Shown one piece after another: positions 16,330-24,649 of a stretch of DNA of 64,000 bases. Under the pieces are notes generated by a model that saw only the letters and a list, made by a program, of their open reading frames with translations, had not been told where the DNA came from and ran no database searches. Numbering within the stretch: position 1 is the stretch's first letter; each line of letters opens with the position of its first letter. Source of the stretch: an uncultured Ezakiella sp. Lineage in GTDB: Bacteria; Bacillota; Clostridia; Tissierellales; Peptoniphilaceae. The stretch spans positions 65,221 through 129,220 of the forward strand of contig NZ_CALTVH010000003.1 of NCBI RefSeq assembly GCF_943913045.1. The letters are read 5' to 3'. A program made the translations under genes and the position numbers.

Positions 16330-17688
16330 TTAAGATAAATAATAATCTATAGCCTCATTTATATTTTTAAATTCTACAATTTTTGCATTCTTGGTCTTTA
16401 TCTTTGCGCTTGTTTTTGGAATCGCAATTTCGCTAAAGCCAAGTCTGTCCGCCTCGTTAATCTTTGTCTGCAGGCCTTCGGTCTTTCTAACCTCGCCTGT
16501 CAAAGATACGTCACCAATAAAGACAACGTCTTTTTTAATAGGCTTGTTATAATAGCTGGATGCCAGACTCATTATAATGGCAAAGTTTATACCAGGATCA
16601 AAGGTTTTTAATCCGCCAACAGCTTTTAAAACCACATTCATATCAAAAAGTTTTAGCTTCATCTTATCTTCCAAGATTGAAATCATAATATTTAGTGAAT
16701 CTTTTTTGATAGAATCCGTTATCCTTGAAGGATATGGAGTGAAAGTTTTATTCATAAGGCTCTCAACTTCCATTACAATGGCCCTGGTACCTTCTTTAAT
16801 AACGCCTAGGCTCGAACCCTTGACTGCCTCTTCACGAGTGGTCATAAAGTACTCACTAGGATTATCTATGGATTTCATGCCAGTTTCTTCCATGTAGAAA
16901 AATCCAATTTCTCCCGTTGATCCGTAACGATTTTTGGTCGCCATCAAAGTCCTAAGCGGATCCCCAGCCTCACCCTCTATATATAAAACCGTATCTACCA
17001 AGTGCTCAATACTTCTTAGACCTTGAAGTTCGTCAGCCTTATTCATCTGTCCGACCAAGAAAACCATCTTGGGTTTTTCTGTATTCTTGGCAAGCTCAAC
17101 GCACTTGTAAGCACATTCCAAACTTTGTTTAGGACTTCCTGCCCGACTTGGCAGATATTCATCCAATACAAAGGTCTGGATTGAGTCCACTATCAAGGCG
17201 TCCACATCAAGATCTTCAGCCTTAGCCACAACAGCGTCCAAGGAATTTGTTGCCATTATATATAAGTCTTCGCCAATATTTTCTATAACGCGTTCGGCCC
17301 GTTTTTTAATTTGACTGCCCGACTCTTCACCACTGGCATACAAAACTTTGTAACCCTCTTCAACCAAAGCATTCGAAAGTTGCAAGAGCAGGGTGGATTT
17401 ACCGGCGCCAGGTCTGGCCGTAACAATGGTTACAGAGTCCCTTACGATTCCGCCCCCCATTACCCTGTCCAGCTCCTTGATATTAGAAATCACCCGATCA
17501 CTGTTGACGCTTTCAATTTCTTTTAACTTTTGAACAGTTGCTTGATGTGTTGTGGATTTCTCGTGGACAGGCTGGCTATTGCCAACTTCCACCAATGATC
17601 CCCATGACCCACACTCAGGGCACTTGCCTAAATATCCTGCGGACTCATAGCCGCAGTTCTCACACTTGTACAGATTGTTTTTCTTCAT
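16330..17688 (-). CDS. radA: DNA repair protein RadA
   Basis: A RecA-like ATPase that aids branch migration in recombination repair. Residues 9-26 form the Cys4 zinc finger (Cys9, Cys12, Cys23, Cys26). The Walker A is ARPGAGKST at 91-99, slightly different from the usual GDPGIGKST; the RadA-specific KNRYG is at 252-256. The C-terminal third resembles the Lon protease-like domain (DVSLTGEVRK). Length (452 aa) is standard. It overlaps the end of clpC by 29 bases, so it belongs to the CtsR-controlled operon, as in Bacillus. No disA gene follows. Confidence 0.96.
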   Translation of the reverse strand: MKKNNLYKCENCGYESAGYLGKCPECGSWGSLVEVGNSQPVHEKSTTHQATVQKLKEIESVNSDRVISNIKELDRVMGGGIVRDSVTIVTARPGAGKSTLLLQLSNALVEEGYKVLYASGEESGSQIKKRAERVIENIGEDLYIMATNSLDAVVAKAEDLDVDALIVDSIQTFVLDEYLPSRAGSPKQSLECAYKCVELAKNTEKPKMVFLVGQMNKADELQGLRSIEHLVDTVLYIEGEAGDPLRTLMATKNRYGSTGEIGFFYMEETGMKSIDNPSEYFMTTREEAVKGSSLGVIKEGTRAIVMEVESLMNKTFTPYPSRITDSIKKDSLNIMISILEDKMKLKLFDMNVVLKAVGGLKTFDPGINFAIIMSLASSYYNKPIKKDVVFIGDVSLTGEVRKTEGLQTKINEADRLGFSEIAIPKTSAKIKTKNAKIVEFKNINEAIDYYLS

Positions 17689-20056
17689 CCTTTATCCTTT
17701 TTATTTTAACTTGGCCGTCCTCATAATCTACAAGGACTTTGTCGCCTTCCAACACTTCTCCCTCTATAATCTTTTCACTCAAATTATCTTCAAGCGCAGT
17801 TGTAAGGGCCCGTTTAAGTGGCCTTACACCAAAGACATCTGAGTAACCCACTTCGGCAATATGATCGACAAAGGCATCACTTACATCCACTTGATATTTT
17901 CCGCTTACACGAGATTTGATATCTTCGATTTCCAGACGAGCAATCTTTTTAACATTGTCCTTAGATATTCTATCAAAGACAACTATCTCATCGATTCTAT
18001 TTAAAAATTCTGGCCTAAAGGTATCCTTGAGGGCTTTGTTGACCTTGCCTTTGATGGATTCAAATTCAGAAGAAGACCCTTCCATAAAGCCGATTGAATT
18101 TTGCTTTTCAAGTTGGCTGGTGCCTGCATTTGAAGTCATAATTATAACTGTGTTTTTAAAGTTAACTTCCTTGCCCTTGCTGTCTGATAACCTGCCTTCT
18201 TCTAGAATTTGTAAGAGGGCGTTAAAGACATCTGGGTGGGCCTTTTCAATTTCGTCGAATAGAATAACTTGATAAGGCTTTCTCCTTACATTTTCTGTTA
18301 GCTGTCCCCCTTCTTCAAAGCCTACATAGCCTGGAGGTGATCCAATTAATTTAGAAACCGAGTGCCTTTCCATATATTCACTCATATCTATAACTGTCAT
18401 GGCGTTTTCGTCGCCAAAGAGTTCATAGGAAACCCTCTTTGCCAAATAAGTTTTACCAACTCCAGTTGGCCCAACAAAAAGCATTGATGCAATTGGACGG
18501 TTTGGATTTTTAAGTCCAGCCTTAGAACGTTTAATTGCCTTATCAATTACATCGATTGCAGGATCTTGGCCAATGACTTTTGCCTTTAGATTGTCTTTAA
18601 AGGATCTTAGTTTTTCCAGCTCAGTTGATGTCATATCGCTTACAGGAACCTTAGACCACCTACTTACAATGGTTTCAATCATAGGTGTGTCCACGATATT
18701 TTTTGTATTTTCAACTGGCCTTGGGTTGTCGCCAATCCGCGCTTCGATTATTTTTTCTTCATCTCTTAGCTTGGCAGCCCTGATAAAATCTTCATCGCCA
18801 ATAGCCTTCATCTTTTCCTCTTGGATTCTCAAGAGATTTTCCTTTAAGATATCCATATCGTCCTTGACTTTAACCTTGGTCCTGGCCTTACTCATAGCCT
18901 CATCCATAACGTCGATAGCCTTGTCAGGTAAAAATCTCTCGCTAAGATATCTCTTGGACAGGGTTACAGATTTTATAAGGGCTTCATCGGTAATTTTTAC
19001 ATTGTGATAGCGCTCAAAATCTTCCTTGATGCCGCGAAGAATTTCGATTGATTCCTCAACGCTTGGCTCTTCAACTACAATTGTCTGCAGCCTGCGCTCA
19101 AGGGCTGAATCTTTTTCTATATATTTTTTGTATTCATCAAAGGTAGTTGCACCAATAATTTGAATGTCACCGCGTGCTAAATATGGCTTTAATATATTTG
19201 ATGCATCCAAAGAGCCTTCGCTGCCACCAGCGCCGACTATATTGTGGATTTCATCTATGAATAAAATCATAGACTTATCCTTGGAGGCGCGCTCCAAAAG
19301 CTTCTTAATCCTGCCTTCAAAGTCGCCCCTATACTTGGTACCTGCAACCAGTGAAGTCATGTCCACCATATAGACATTTTTGTCAGCCAAATAATAAGGT
19401 ACTTCGCCCTTTTCTATGCGTTCAGCCAGCCCATAAACTATTGCCGTCTTACCAACGCCAGGCTCACCAATCAAAGTGGGATTGTTCTTGGTCCTTCGAG
19501 ATAAAATTTGAATCATCCGCTCGATTTCATCTTCCCTGCCAATAACCGGATCAATCTTGCCGGCCTTGTATCTGTCGTTTAAATTTATCGTATATTCTTC
19601 TATGGATTCATCATCTGAAAAATCTTCATCGTCTTCAGATACAATAGACCTGATAAAAGCATTTTCATCAAAGCCCAGAGTATCTATTACCATTTCCGTC
19701 ATATCATACTTGTCACTTATTGCGCAAATAGCAAGGACTTCTGGACTTACATCGTCCAAGGCAAAATAATCTGCCCGTTTCTTGGCTTCAAACATTAAAA
19801 TATTTCTGGCTCCTTGGGCATAGCCCTCTGGCCTGCTGTAGTCTCCTTGGCCAACCAAATCATATAAGGCCTGTCTAAAGCGCCTATAGGTCATCCCATA
19901 TTGGGCAAAGGCCTGCTTAACCTCTGAATTATATTTTAAAAGCGCAAGCACAATGTGCTCACTGCCCAGGCTTTTTGCCCCCAGGCTCTCCGCTTCCTCG
20001 TGGGCAAGCTGGATTATGCTCTTGGCATCTTCATTAAAATTTGTTAAATCAAACAC
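17660..20056 (-). CDS. clpC: ATP-dependent Clp protease ATPase ClpC
   Basis: An AAA+ unfoldase that feeds proteins to the ClpP protease during heat and other stress. The N-terminal double Clp-N domain spans about residues 1-140. The first AAA module has Walker A GEPGVGKT at 197-204. A UVR-type coiled segment is at about 405-440. The second Walker A, GPTGVGKT, is at 529-536. The protein ends in a basic tail. Length (798 aa) is normal. The gene is 12 bases downstream of mcsB and overlaps radA. Expression should follow the CtsR operator upstream of ctsR. No clpP is in this window. Confidence 0.97.
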   Translation of the reverse strand: MFDLTNFNEDAKSIIQLAHEEAESLGAKSLGSEHIVLALLKYNSEVKQAFAQYGMTYRRFRQALYDLVGQGDYSRPEGYAQGARNILMFEAKKRADYFALDDVSPEVLAICAISDKYDMTEMVIDTLGFDENAFIRSIVSEDDEDFSDDESIEEYTINLNDRYKAGKIDPVIGREDEIERMIQILSRRTKNNPTLIGEPGVGKTAIVYGLAERIEKGEVPYYLADKNVYMVDMTSLVAGTKYRGDFEGRIKKLLERASKDKSMILFIDEIHNIVGAGGSEGSLDASNILKPYLARGDIQIIGATTFDEYKKYIEKDSALERRLQTIVVEEPSVEESIEILRGIKEDFERYHNVKITDEALIKSVTLSKRYLSERFLPDKAIDVMDEAMSKARTKVKVKDDMDILKENLLRIQEEKMKAIGDEDFIRAAKLRDEEKIIEARIGDNPRPVENTKNIVDTPMIETIVSRWSKVPVSDMTSTELEKLRSFKDNLKAKVIGQDPAIDVIDKAIKRSKAGLKNPNRPIASMLFVGPTGVGKTYLAKRVSYELFGDENAMTVIDMSEYMERHSVSKLIGSPPGYVGFEEGGQLTENVRRKPYQVILFDEIEKAHPDVFNALLQILEEGRLSDSKGKEVNFKNTVIIMTSNAGTSQLEKQNSIGFMEGSSSEFESIKGKVNKALKDTFRPEFLNRIDEIVVFDRISKDNVKKIARLEIEDIKSRVSGKYQVDVSDAFVDHIAEVGYSDVFGVRPLKRALTTALEDNLSEKIIEGEVLEGDKVLVDYEDGQVKIKRIKDEEKQSVQV

Positions 20057-20068
20057 TATATCACCTTC

Positions 20069-21007
20069 TTATAATAGTTCAAAAATCTTTTTATAATAGT
20101 ATTTCTCTAGTTCTTCATTCATAATTCCCTTGGACTTTAAATGTTCTGGCTGGGTGTTTACAAGTAGAGAATTGATCGTCTGAGCCTCAATTCTCTCGCC
20201 AATAGCTTCTTTATATATGGTTATGTCATCCACGACTCTCAAGAAGTCTACAAAGCTCACTGCCTCCATGGACTTATACTTATCAATTCTATTTTTTATA
20301 TAGGAAATAAATTCCTCATCTCCTGTTAAGTCTTCCCTCTCAGCAGCTTCCATAATGCAAAGTTCTTCTGCAATATTTTTCATAAAATTTAATTCTTTTT
20401 CAATATTACCCTTGGAAATCATTCTGAGGACAAAAAATGCAGACGGCCTTGACCCACTATTAAATGGGAGGAGCATGGCCCCTGGCATCTTCATTATCTT
20501 CTTTATCAGGGTCAAAATCCTATTCTTGTTCATCATAGCGGGCAGGTGCAAGAGGACATCAAAAACCAAACCATTGCCACAAAGTGGAGTAGTCGCTGTC
20601 AGATATCCAAAATTCCTGTCCTTTTGAAAATTAAAATTATTTAATAAATTCCTTTCAATGGGCTTTATCTTCTGATAAGCAGTGTCCCAAGAATCTGCCT
20701 TAGCGCTCATCAGAATATGGTCAACATCGTTTATAATAATAAAAATATTTTCGTCTTCGTTATAGAGAATCGATGGATCGGTCTCCTCTGTTATATTCAT
20801 GGACAAGAGATTCATCTCTTGGATAAAATTAATTTCATCCTGCATATTCCTATAAGAAGGAATATATTTTAGAGGAACTTCCACTCCACCAGCTGCGCTG
20901 ATAATCTTGTCTCTAAGCTCAGTTCGCTCGTTCCAATTCATCTTTTCTACATATTTATAACCCGACACATTGCGAATCAGGTCTACATTGTAACCGCTAA
21001 TAATCAT
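20069..21007 (-). CDS. mcsB: McsB-like protein with degenerate arginine-kinase site
   Basis: By position (between mcsA and clpC) and by alignable segments this is McsB, the protein-arginine kinase that marks proteins for ClpCP. Recognisable pieces are GYLT then HLPA around residues 134-157. But key kinase residues are missing. The SSRIRLARN phosphate-binding region reads SGYNVDLIRN (residues 4-13). The NEEDH motif reads NDVDH (93-97). The TSCPTN loop with the catalytic Cys reads TATTPL (137-142). The GEGSEAxGNxFQISNQ region is unrecognisable. It is also shorter (312 aa rather than about 350). It is probably a pseudokinase or adaptor; the reading frame is intact. Confidence 0.82.
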   Translation of the reverse strand: MIISGYNVDLIRNVSGYKYVEKMNWNERTELRDKIISAAGGVEVPLKYIPSYRNMQDEINFIQEMNLLSMNITEETDPSILYNEDENIFIIINDVDHILMSAKADSWDTAYQKIKPIERNLLNNFNFQKDRNFGYLTATTPLCGNGLVFDVLLHLPAMMNKNRILTLIKKIMKMPGAMLLPFNSGSRPSAFFVLRMISKGNIEKELNFMKNIAEELCIMEAAEREDLTGDEEFISYIKNRIDKYKSMEAVSFVDFLRVVDDITIYKEAIGERIEAQTINSLLVNTQPEHLKSKGIMNEELEKYYYKKIFELL

Positions 21008-21447
21008 TCTATAGTCTCCATCATGGCCTTAATCTCTTGGGCCCTCTCATAGTCTTCAGTTCTAATCGCTATATCCAATTCCTTCTTTAAGTCATCTATA
21101 TAAGATTTTTTTGAATTCTCCCTGGTGGTCGGCATTAGATTTTTGCTCTTCAACAAGTTTTCAATTTCATTCTTAAAACAAGAATAGCAAACCTCACAGC
21201 CAGCCATCTGCGTAATTTTTAATTCGCTCAGCTTGGTCCCGCAGTTTGGGCAAGTGATTTCATTAATATCTTTTTCTTCCATGGAGTTTTCCAATTCCTT
21301 GATCAGGTTCATAATCTGATTGTTAAAAATAACCTTGACATCGATATTGGATTCATCGCCTATATTAAACATTTCCTTTAATTCTTCAAGAGGAAGCTTT
21401 TTAAAATCATCGTATTCAAAATTATTAAAATTAAAAAAATTATTCAT
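21004..21447 (-). CDS. mcsA: McsA, zinc-binding activator of McsB
   Basis: A 147-residue partner of McsB/CtsR. Two cysteine pairs (CPNC, and CEVC followed by a further Cys) form the zinc-binding motif, and the C-terminal 40 residues form a UVR domain (IRTEDYERAQEIKAMM). The start at 21447 follows AAAGGAGAG with good spacing; a TTG at 21465 lies inside that site and is unlikely. It overlaps both neighbours by a few bases, so translation is coupled with ctsR and mcsB. Only one strong pair of zinc cysteines precedes the second cluster, fewer than in some homologues. Confidence 0.9.
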   Translation of the reverse strand: MNNFFNFNNFEYDDFKKLPLEELKEMFNIGDESNIDVKVIFNNQIMNLIKELENSMEEKDINEITCPNCGTKLSELKITQMAGCEVCYSCFKNEIENLLKSKNLMPTTRENSKKSYIDDLKKELDIAIRTEDYERAQEIKAMMETIE

Positions 21448-21910
21448 CTTCACTCTCCTTTGCAAGCACTAGCAAGATATTTTTCAAAATGGATGCCCGG
21501 AGCATATTTTTCTCGCCCGGTCTAACATCCAAACTCCTATCGCTCAAGCTGCTAGCTATAAGAGCGGATTCTCTTTTCGTAATAATACCCGAATCAAAAA
21601 GCGAATCCAAAATCAAATCCACCTCGCTGGCCGTAACTGAATCACCAATTGTATCCACAAGCATGGATTCAAAATCACTTGTGGTCGTTAAATTAATCTT
21701 CTCAATTGATATATATCCACCGCCACCCCGTCTGCTTTCGATGTAGTAGCCCATTTGCGGCTGAAATCTAGTCTCTAAAACATAATTAATTTGAGATGGC
21801 GAGCACTTAAATGAATCTGCCAGGGCATTTCTCCTGACCTCAACATATCCACCGCTCTCTTCAAGCATATCCTTTAAAAATTCTTCTATAATATCGGTAA
21901 GCCTTGCCAA
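21440..21910 (-). CDS. ctsR: Transcriptional repressor CtsR
   Basis: CtsR represses class III heat-shock genes (clp and its own operon). The 156-aa protein has an N-terminal winged helix; the wing is the family hallmark SRRGGGGYI near residues 59-67, including the Arg that McsB phosphorylates or contacts in Bacillus. A C-terminal dimer domain follows. The start codon is TTG at 21910, preceded by AAAGGAGTG. A CtsR-type operator lies directly upstream. It is first in the ctsR-mcsA-mcsB-clpC-radA operon. Confidence 0.94.
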   Translation of the reverse strand: MARLTDIIEEFLKDMLEESGGYVEVRRNALADSFKCSPSQINYVLETRFQPQMGYYIESRRGGGGYISIEKINLTTTSDFESMLVDTIGDSVTASEVDLILDSLFDSGIITKRESALIASSLSDRSLDVRPGEKNMLRASILKNILLVLAKESEDE

Positions 21911-21922
21911 TTAAATCACTCC

Positions 21923-21945
21923 TTTGACTTTGACTTTCTTTAACT
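21923..21945 (-). promoter_or_regulatory. CtsR operator
   Basis: Read on the - strand, AGTTAAA-GAA-AGTCAAA (21945 to 21929) matches the known RGTCAAA-NAN-RGTCAAA consensus with one mismatch. A third, overlapping GTCAAAG follows immediately and runs into the ctsR ribosome binding site. Bound CtsR would block transcription or translation start of the operon. Confidence 0.85.
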
Positions 21946-22042
21946 ATTAATACCCAGAGGAATTTTTATTTAAACAAGGGCTTCTTGCTAAATATAATTA
22001 ACATTTTACAATTCTTTGCCCTTTAAAAATAAATTTTAAATT

Positions 22043-22123
22043 GCAAAAAATTTCAAATGTAATTTCAAATTAAAATAATTTACAAATCGCAAAAAAATTT
22101 CAAAAATGATTTCAAAAAAATCA
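22043..22123. repeat. A/T-rich direct repeat upstream of ctsR
   Basis: Two imperfect copies of a roughly 34-bp unit starting GCAAAAAA (22043-22076 and 22089-22123), each with two TTTCAAA motifs 12 bp apart. A further TTTCAAA is at 22152. The gene-free interval 21911-22220 otherwise contains the CtsR operator and the rplA terminator. The repeats may be curved or UP-element-like DNA. Confidence 0.5.
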
Positions 22124-22179
22124 CCAATAACTTTCAGCTCATAAAAACATTTTTCAAAATCAAAACAAATCTAAGCAAT

Positions 22180-22204
22180 AAAAAAAGCCACCCTTGCGGG
22201 TGGC
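22180..22204 (-). terminator. Intrinsic terminator after rplA
   Basis: The stem GCCACCC / GGGTGGC (22187-22193 with 22198-22204) has a 4-base loop and a strong T-run on the - strand. It ends the rpmG-rplA operon. Confidence 0.93.
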
Positions 22205-22220
22205 AAAATAAAATTCAATC

Positions 22221-22919
22221 TTATTTGTTTTCAAATTGGCTTGTAGCTAATTTAACTCCAGGTCCCATTGTTGAGCAAACTGTGAGTGATCTTAGGTACT
22301 TACCCTTTGCAGCTGCTGGTTTGGCTTTTACGATAGCTTCCATAATTGCATCTAAGTTTTCCTTAAGTTTTTCTTCACCAAAGCTCTTCTTGCCAATGAC
22401 AGTGTGGATGATGTTTGCCTTGTCAAGTCTGTATTCAACTTTACCAGCCTTAACTTCGTTAACAGCCTTTGCAACATCCATTGTAACTGTACCACTCTTT
22501 GGGTTTGGCATTAAGCCCTTAGGTCCTAGAACCTTACCAAGTCTACCTACAAGACCCATCATATCTGGTGTTGTGATAAGTGTATCGAAATCAAACCAGT
22601 TTTCATTTTGGATTTTTTCGATCATATCTTCAGCACCAACAAAATCTGCTCCAGCTTCTTGAGCTTCTTTTTCCTTGTCGCCCTTTGCAATTACAAGTAC
22701 GCGAACTTCTTGTCCTGTTCCGTTTGGCAGAACAATAGCGCCACGAACTTGTTGGTCAGCGTGTCTGCCGTCAACACCAAGTCTTGCGTGTAATTCAATT
22801 GTTTCGTCAAATTTTGCTGTTGAGCCCTTTAATACATTTTGAATAGCTTCATTTGCATCATAAAGCTCAAATCTATCAAATTGCTTAGCAGCTTCTTGAT
22901 ATTTTTTTCCTCTTCTCAT
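22221..22919 (-). CDS. rplA: 50S ribosomal protein L1
   Basis: Ribosomal protein of the L1 stalk, also often a translational repressor of its own operon. The 232-aa length and the segments GGRHADQ-like ([14 protein letters not shown]), [16 protein letters not shown] and the end MGPGVKL are diagnostic. It is the last gene of the rpmG-secE-nusG-rplK-rplA operon and is followed by a clear terminator; rplJ and rplL, commonly next, are absent here. The gap to rplK is 15 bases with a good RBS. Confidence 0.98.
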   Translation of the reverse strand: MRRGKKYQEAAKQFDRFELYDANEAIQNVLKGSTAKFDETIELHARLGVDGRHADQQVRGAIVLPNGTGQEVRVLVIAKGDKEKEAQEAGADFVGAEDMIEKIQNENWFDFDTLITTPDMMGLVGRLGKVLGPKGLMPNPKSGTVTMDVAKAVNEVKAGKVEYRLDKANIIHTVIGKKSFGEEKLKENLDAIMEAIVKAKPAAAKGKYLRSLTVCSTMGPGVKLATSQFENK

Positions 22920-22934
22920 TATATTAACCCCCTA

Positions 22935-23360
22935 CTATTGTTCTACTTCTACGCCCATGCTTCTTGCAGTACCTGCAACAAGTCTCATAGCTGATTCGAT
23001 TGATGCAGCATTTAAGTCTGGCATCTTGATTTCAGCGATTTCTTTTAATTGAGCCTTTGTTAGCTTACCAACTTTTTTCTTGTTTGGTTCACCTGATGCA
23101 GATTCAAGTTTAAGAGCTTTCTTAATTAGAACTGCTGCTGGTGGGGTCTTTGTAATAAATGTGAATGATCTGTCTTGGTAAACAGTGAGCACAACAGGGA
23201 TAATTAAACCTGCTTGGTCAGCTGTCTTTGCGTTAAATTCTTTTGTAAATTGCACAATGTTAACACCGTGAGGTCCAAGAGCTGTACCTACTGGTGGTGC
23301 AGGAGTTGCCTTACCTGCTGGAATTTGCAATTTAACTAATGCTAAAACTTTCTTAGCCAT
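22935..23360 (-). CDS. rplK: 50S ribosomal protein L11
   Basis: Ribosomal protein L11 (141 aa), which binds the GTPase-associated region of 23S rRNA. Diagnostic segments are [25 protein letters not shown] near the start (proline-rich, as expected) and the C-terminal [16 protein letters not shown]. An AAGGAGG ribosome binding site precedes it, downstream of a small conserved-type hairpin. It is co-transcribed with nusG and rplA. Confidence 0.98.
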   Translation of the reverse strand: MAKKVLALVKLQIPAGKATPAPPVGTALGPHGVNIVQFTKEFNAKTADQAGLIIPVVLTVYQDRSFTFITKTPPAAVLIKKALKLESASGEPNKKKVGKLTKAQLKEIAEIKMPDLNAASIESAMRLVAGTARSMGVEVEQ

Positions 23361-23379
23361 AATTTCCTCCTTAATATAT

Positions 23380-23408
23380 TGTGGTCCGATAGGAGAGTAT
23401 CTTCCACA
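23380..23408 (-). promoter_or_regulatory. rplK leader hairpin
   Basis: On the - strand TGTGG and CCACA (23408-23404 with 23384-23380) enclose GATA/TATC. A hairpin of the GTGG...CCAC type just before the rplK ribosome binding site is common in Firmicutes and may be the ribosomal-protein autoregulatory target. That role is inference. Confidence 0.5.
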
Positions 23409-23420
23409 CTTTCAAATTAA

Positions 23421-23972
23421 TTAGATTTTTTCAACTTGGTCATAGTCAATATCAACAATATTTGCTTGACCGAACATGTCTACTAATACTTTTAATATTC
23501 TTTCTTCTTTTTTGACTTCTTTAACTTCGACTACCTTATCCTTAAAAGGACCAGTCATAACTAAAACTCTGTCTCCAATTTCAACATCAACTGGCTTTTT
23601 AGGAATTTCATCAGTCATACCTAAACTCTTAAGCTCGCGATCAGTCAAAGGAACTGGGTCACCCGAAGGACCAACAAAGCCGGTAACGCCTCTAGTGTTA
23701 CGCACTAAAAACCAGCTCTCGGTGTCATTTATCATATTGACAAGCACATAGCCTGGGAAAGACTTTCTGGTCTTTAATTTGCCAGGATTGTTTTTGTCTT
23801 GATAAGATTCCATCGGAACTATTACCTCAAAAATATTATCCTTGTAACCTCTGCTAGCAACCATTTGTTCGATAGTCGCTTTAACTTTGTTTTCGTGTCC
23901 GCTATATGTGTGAACCACATACCATTTAGCGTCTTTTCTTCTCTCTTCGTTATTGCCTAACAACTCAGTCAT
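23421..23972 (-). CDS. nusG: Transcription elongation/termination factor NusG
   Basis: NusG binds RNA polymerase to control pausing, termination and coupling to ribosomes. The NGN domain starts at WYVVHTYSGHENKVK (residues 17-31); the conserved FPGYVLV segment is at about residue 73; the KOW domain with VLVMTGPFKDK is near residue 131. The length of 183 aa is typical. It starts one base after the secE stop codon and is followed by rplK. Confidence 0.98.
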   Translation of the reverse strand: MTELLGNNEERRKDAKWYVVHTYSGHENKVKATIEQMVASRGYKDNIFEVIVPMESYQDKNNPGKLKTRKSFPGYVLVNMINDTESWFLVRNTRGVTGFVGPSGDPVPLTDRELKSLGMTDEIPKKPVDVEIGDRVLVMTGPFKDKVVEVKEVKKEERILKVLVDMFGQANIVDIDYDQVEKI

Positions 23973-23973
23973 C

Positions 23974-24180
23974 CTACTTTAAAATTAAACTGTAGACGTA
24001 ACCAATTCCAAGGTCTAGTAGATAAACTAAGATACTAAACAAAACGCTAAATACAAGCACTGTAACAGTATAGTTAAAGAGTTCTTTTTTTGTAGGCCAT
24101 GCAACTTTTTTGGTTTCAAGGCGAACGCCTCTTAAATAAGTTGCTAACTTGCCCTTCTTTTTTGCATTTTCGTTTGCCAT
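23974..24180 (-). CDS. secE: Preprotein translocase subunit SecE
   Basis: A small single-spanning subunit of the SecYEG channel (68 aa). The family signature is visible as EtKKVAWPTKKEL just before the transmembrane segment (about residues 38-62). It sits between rpmG and nusG, the standard location. The spacing to nusG is a single base, implying translational coupling. Confidence 0.95.
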   Translation of the reverse strand: MANENAKKKGKLATYLRGVRLETKKVAWPTKKELFNYTVTVLVFSVLFSILVYLLDLGIGYVYSLILK

Positions 24181-24194
24181 TTTAAAATTCCTTT

Positions 24195-24344
24195 CTACTT
24201 GGTTTCCTTGTGAACGGTGTGCTTTTGACAGAACTTGCAGTATTTCTTGAGCTCAACTCTATCAGTTGTGTGAGTCTTGTTCTTGGAAGTTCTGTAATTT
24301 CTTTGTTTGCATTCAGTGCATTCCAAAGTAATCATGTCTCTCAT
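24195..24344 (-). CDS. rpmG: 50S ribosomal protein L33
   Basis: A 49-residue L33 ribosomal protein, too short to be picked up by simple length filters. It begins [17 protein letters not shown] and contains the zinc-type cysteine pairs CTEC (Cys9, Cys12) and CKFC (Cys35, Cys38). GGAGGTGG precedes the start. It is the first gene of the operon and lies just downstream of a near-perfect promoter. Confidence 0.95.
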   Translation of the reverse strand: MRDMITLECTECKQRNYRTSKNKTHTTDRVELKKYCKFCQKHTVHKETK

Positions 24345-24398
24345 CTTTCCACCTCCCGTTTAATGCCCGCACACTTGGGGGCAAAACAATTACACCTA

Positions 24399-24427
24399 AT
24401 TATACATTAAATATTCCCGATTGTCAA
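24399..24427 (-). promoter_or_regulatory. Consensus sigma-A promoter of the rpmG operon
   Basis: On the - strand TTGACA (24427-24422) and TATAAT (24404-24399) are both perfect consensus with a 17-bp spacer. It lies about 55 bp before rpmG and drives the rpmG-secE-nusG-rplK-rplA operon. The interval 24345-24649 has no gene; besides this promoter it holds the family B repeat/terminator at 24543-24627 and A/T-rich DNA. Confidence 0.93.
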
Positions 24428-24542
24428 CGCAGAAAGGCTATTTTTCAAAAGTTTTTCTTATTTTATCAAAATATTTTTACAAGCAAAAATTTAAATATAA
24501 AAATACAAGTGGAAAAAATTTTTACAAATAAAATTTCAAATA

Positions 24543-24627
24543 AAAATCCAATAAAAAAGTGGCAAGATTAATGTGCACCCACAAACCCAAATACGGAAAT
24601 AAGGGGCAGTACAATCTTGCCACTTTT
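24543..24627 (-). terminator. Terminator carrying a family B structured repeat, copy 1
   Basis: A perfect 15-bp stem (24555-24569 with 24613-24627) encloses a 43-base interior that ends in ACGGAAATAAGGGGCAGTAC. The left flank AAAAATCCAATAAAAAAGT and the right part of the interior recur at 40105-40202. The stem ends the subtilase operon; a T-run follows on the - strand. Confidence 0.8.
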
Positions 24628-24649
24628 ATTTAAATTAATTATAAAATGA

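Noticed and set aside
18573..19007. 144-aa + strand frame inside clpC
   Set aside because: It is antisense to a well-conserved ClpC domain and is explained by codon bias on the opposite strand.
20069..21007. mcsB as a frameshifted pseudogene
   Set aside because: The frame is intact, overlaps mcsA normally and has an ordinary composition; the loss is of active-site residues only.
22021..22120. Replication origin with DnaA boxes
   Set aside because: A/T-rich repeats are present, but no TTATNCACA-type boxes and no dnaA or dnaN nearby.
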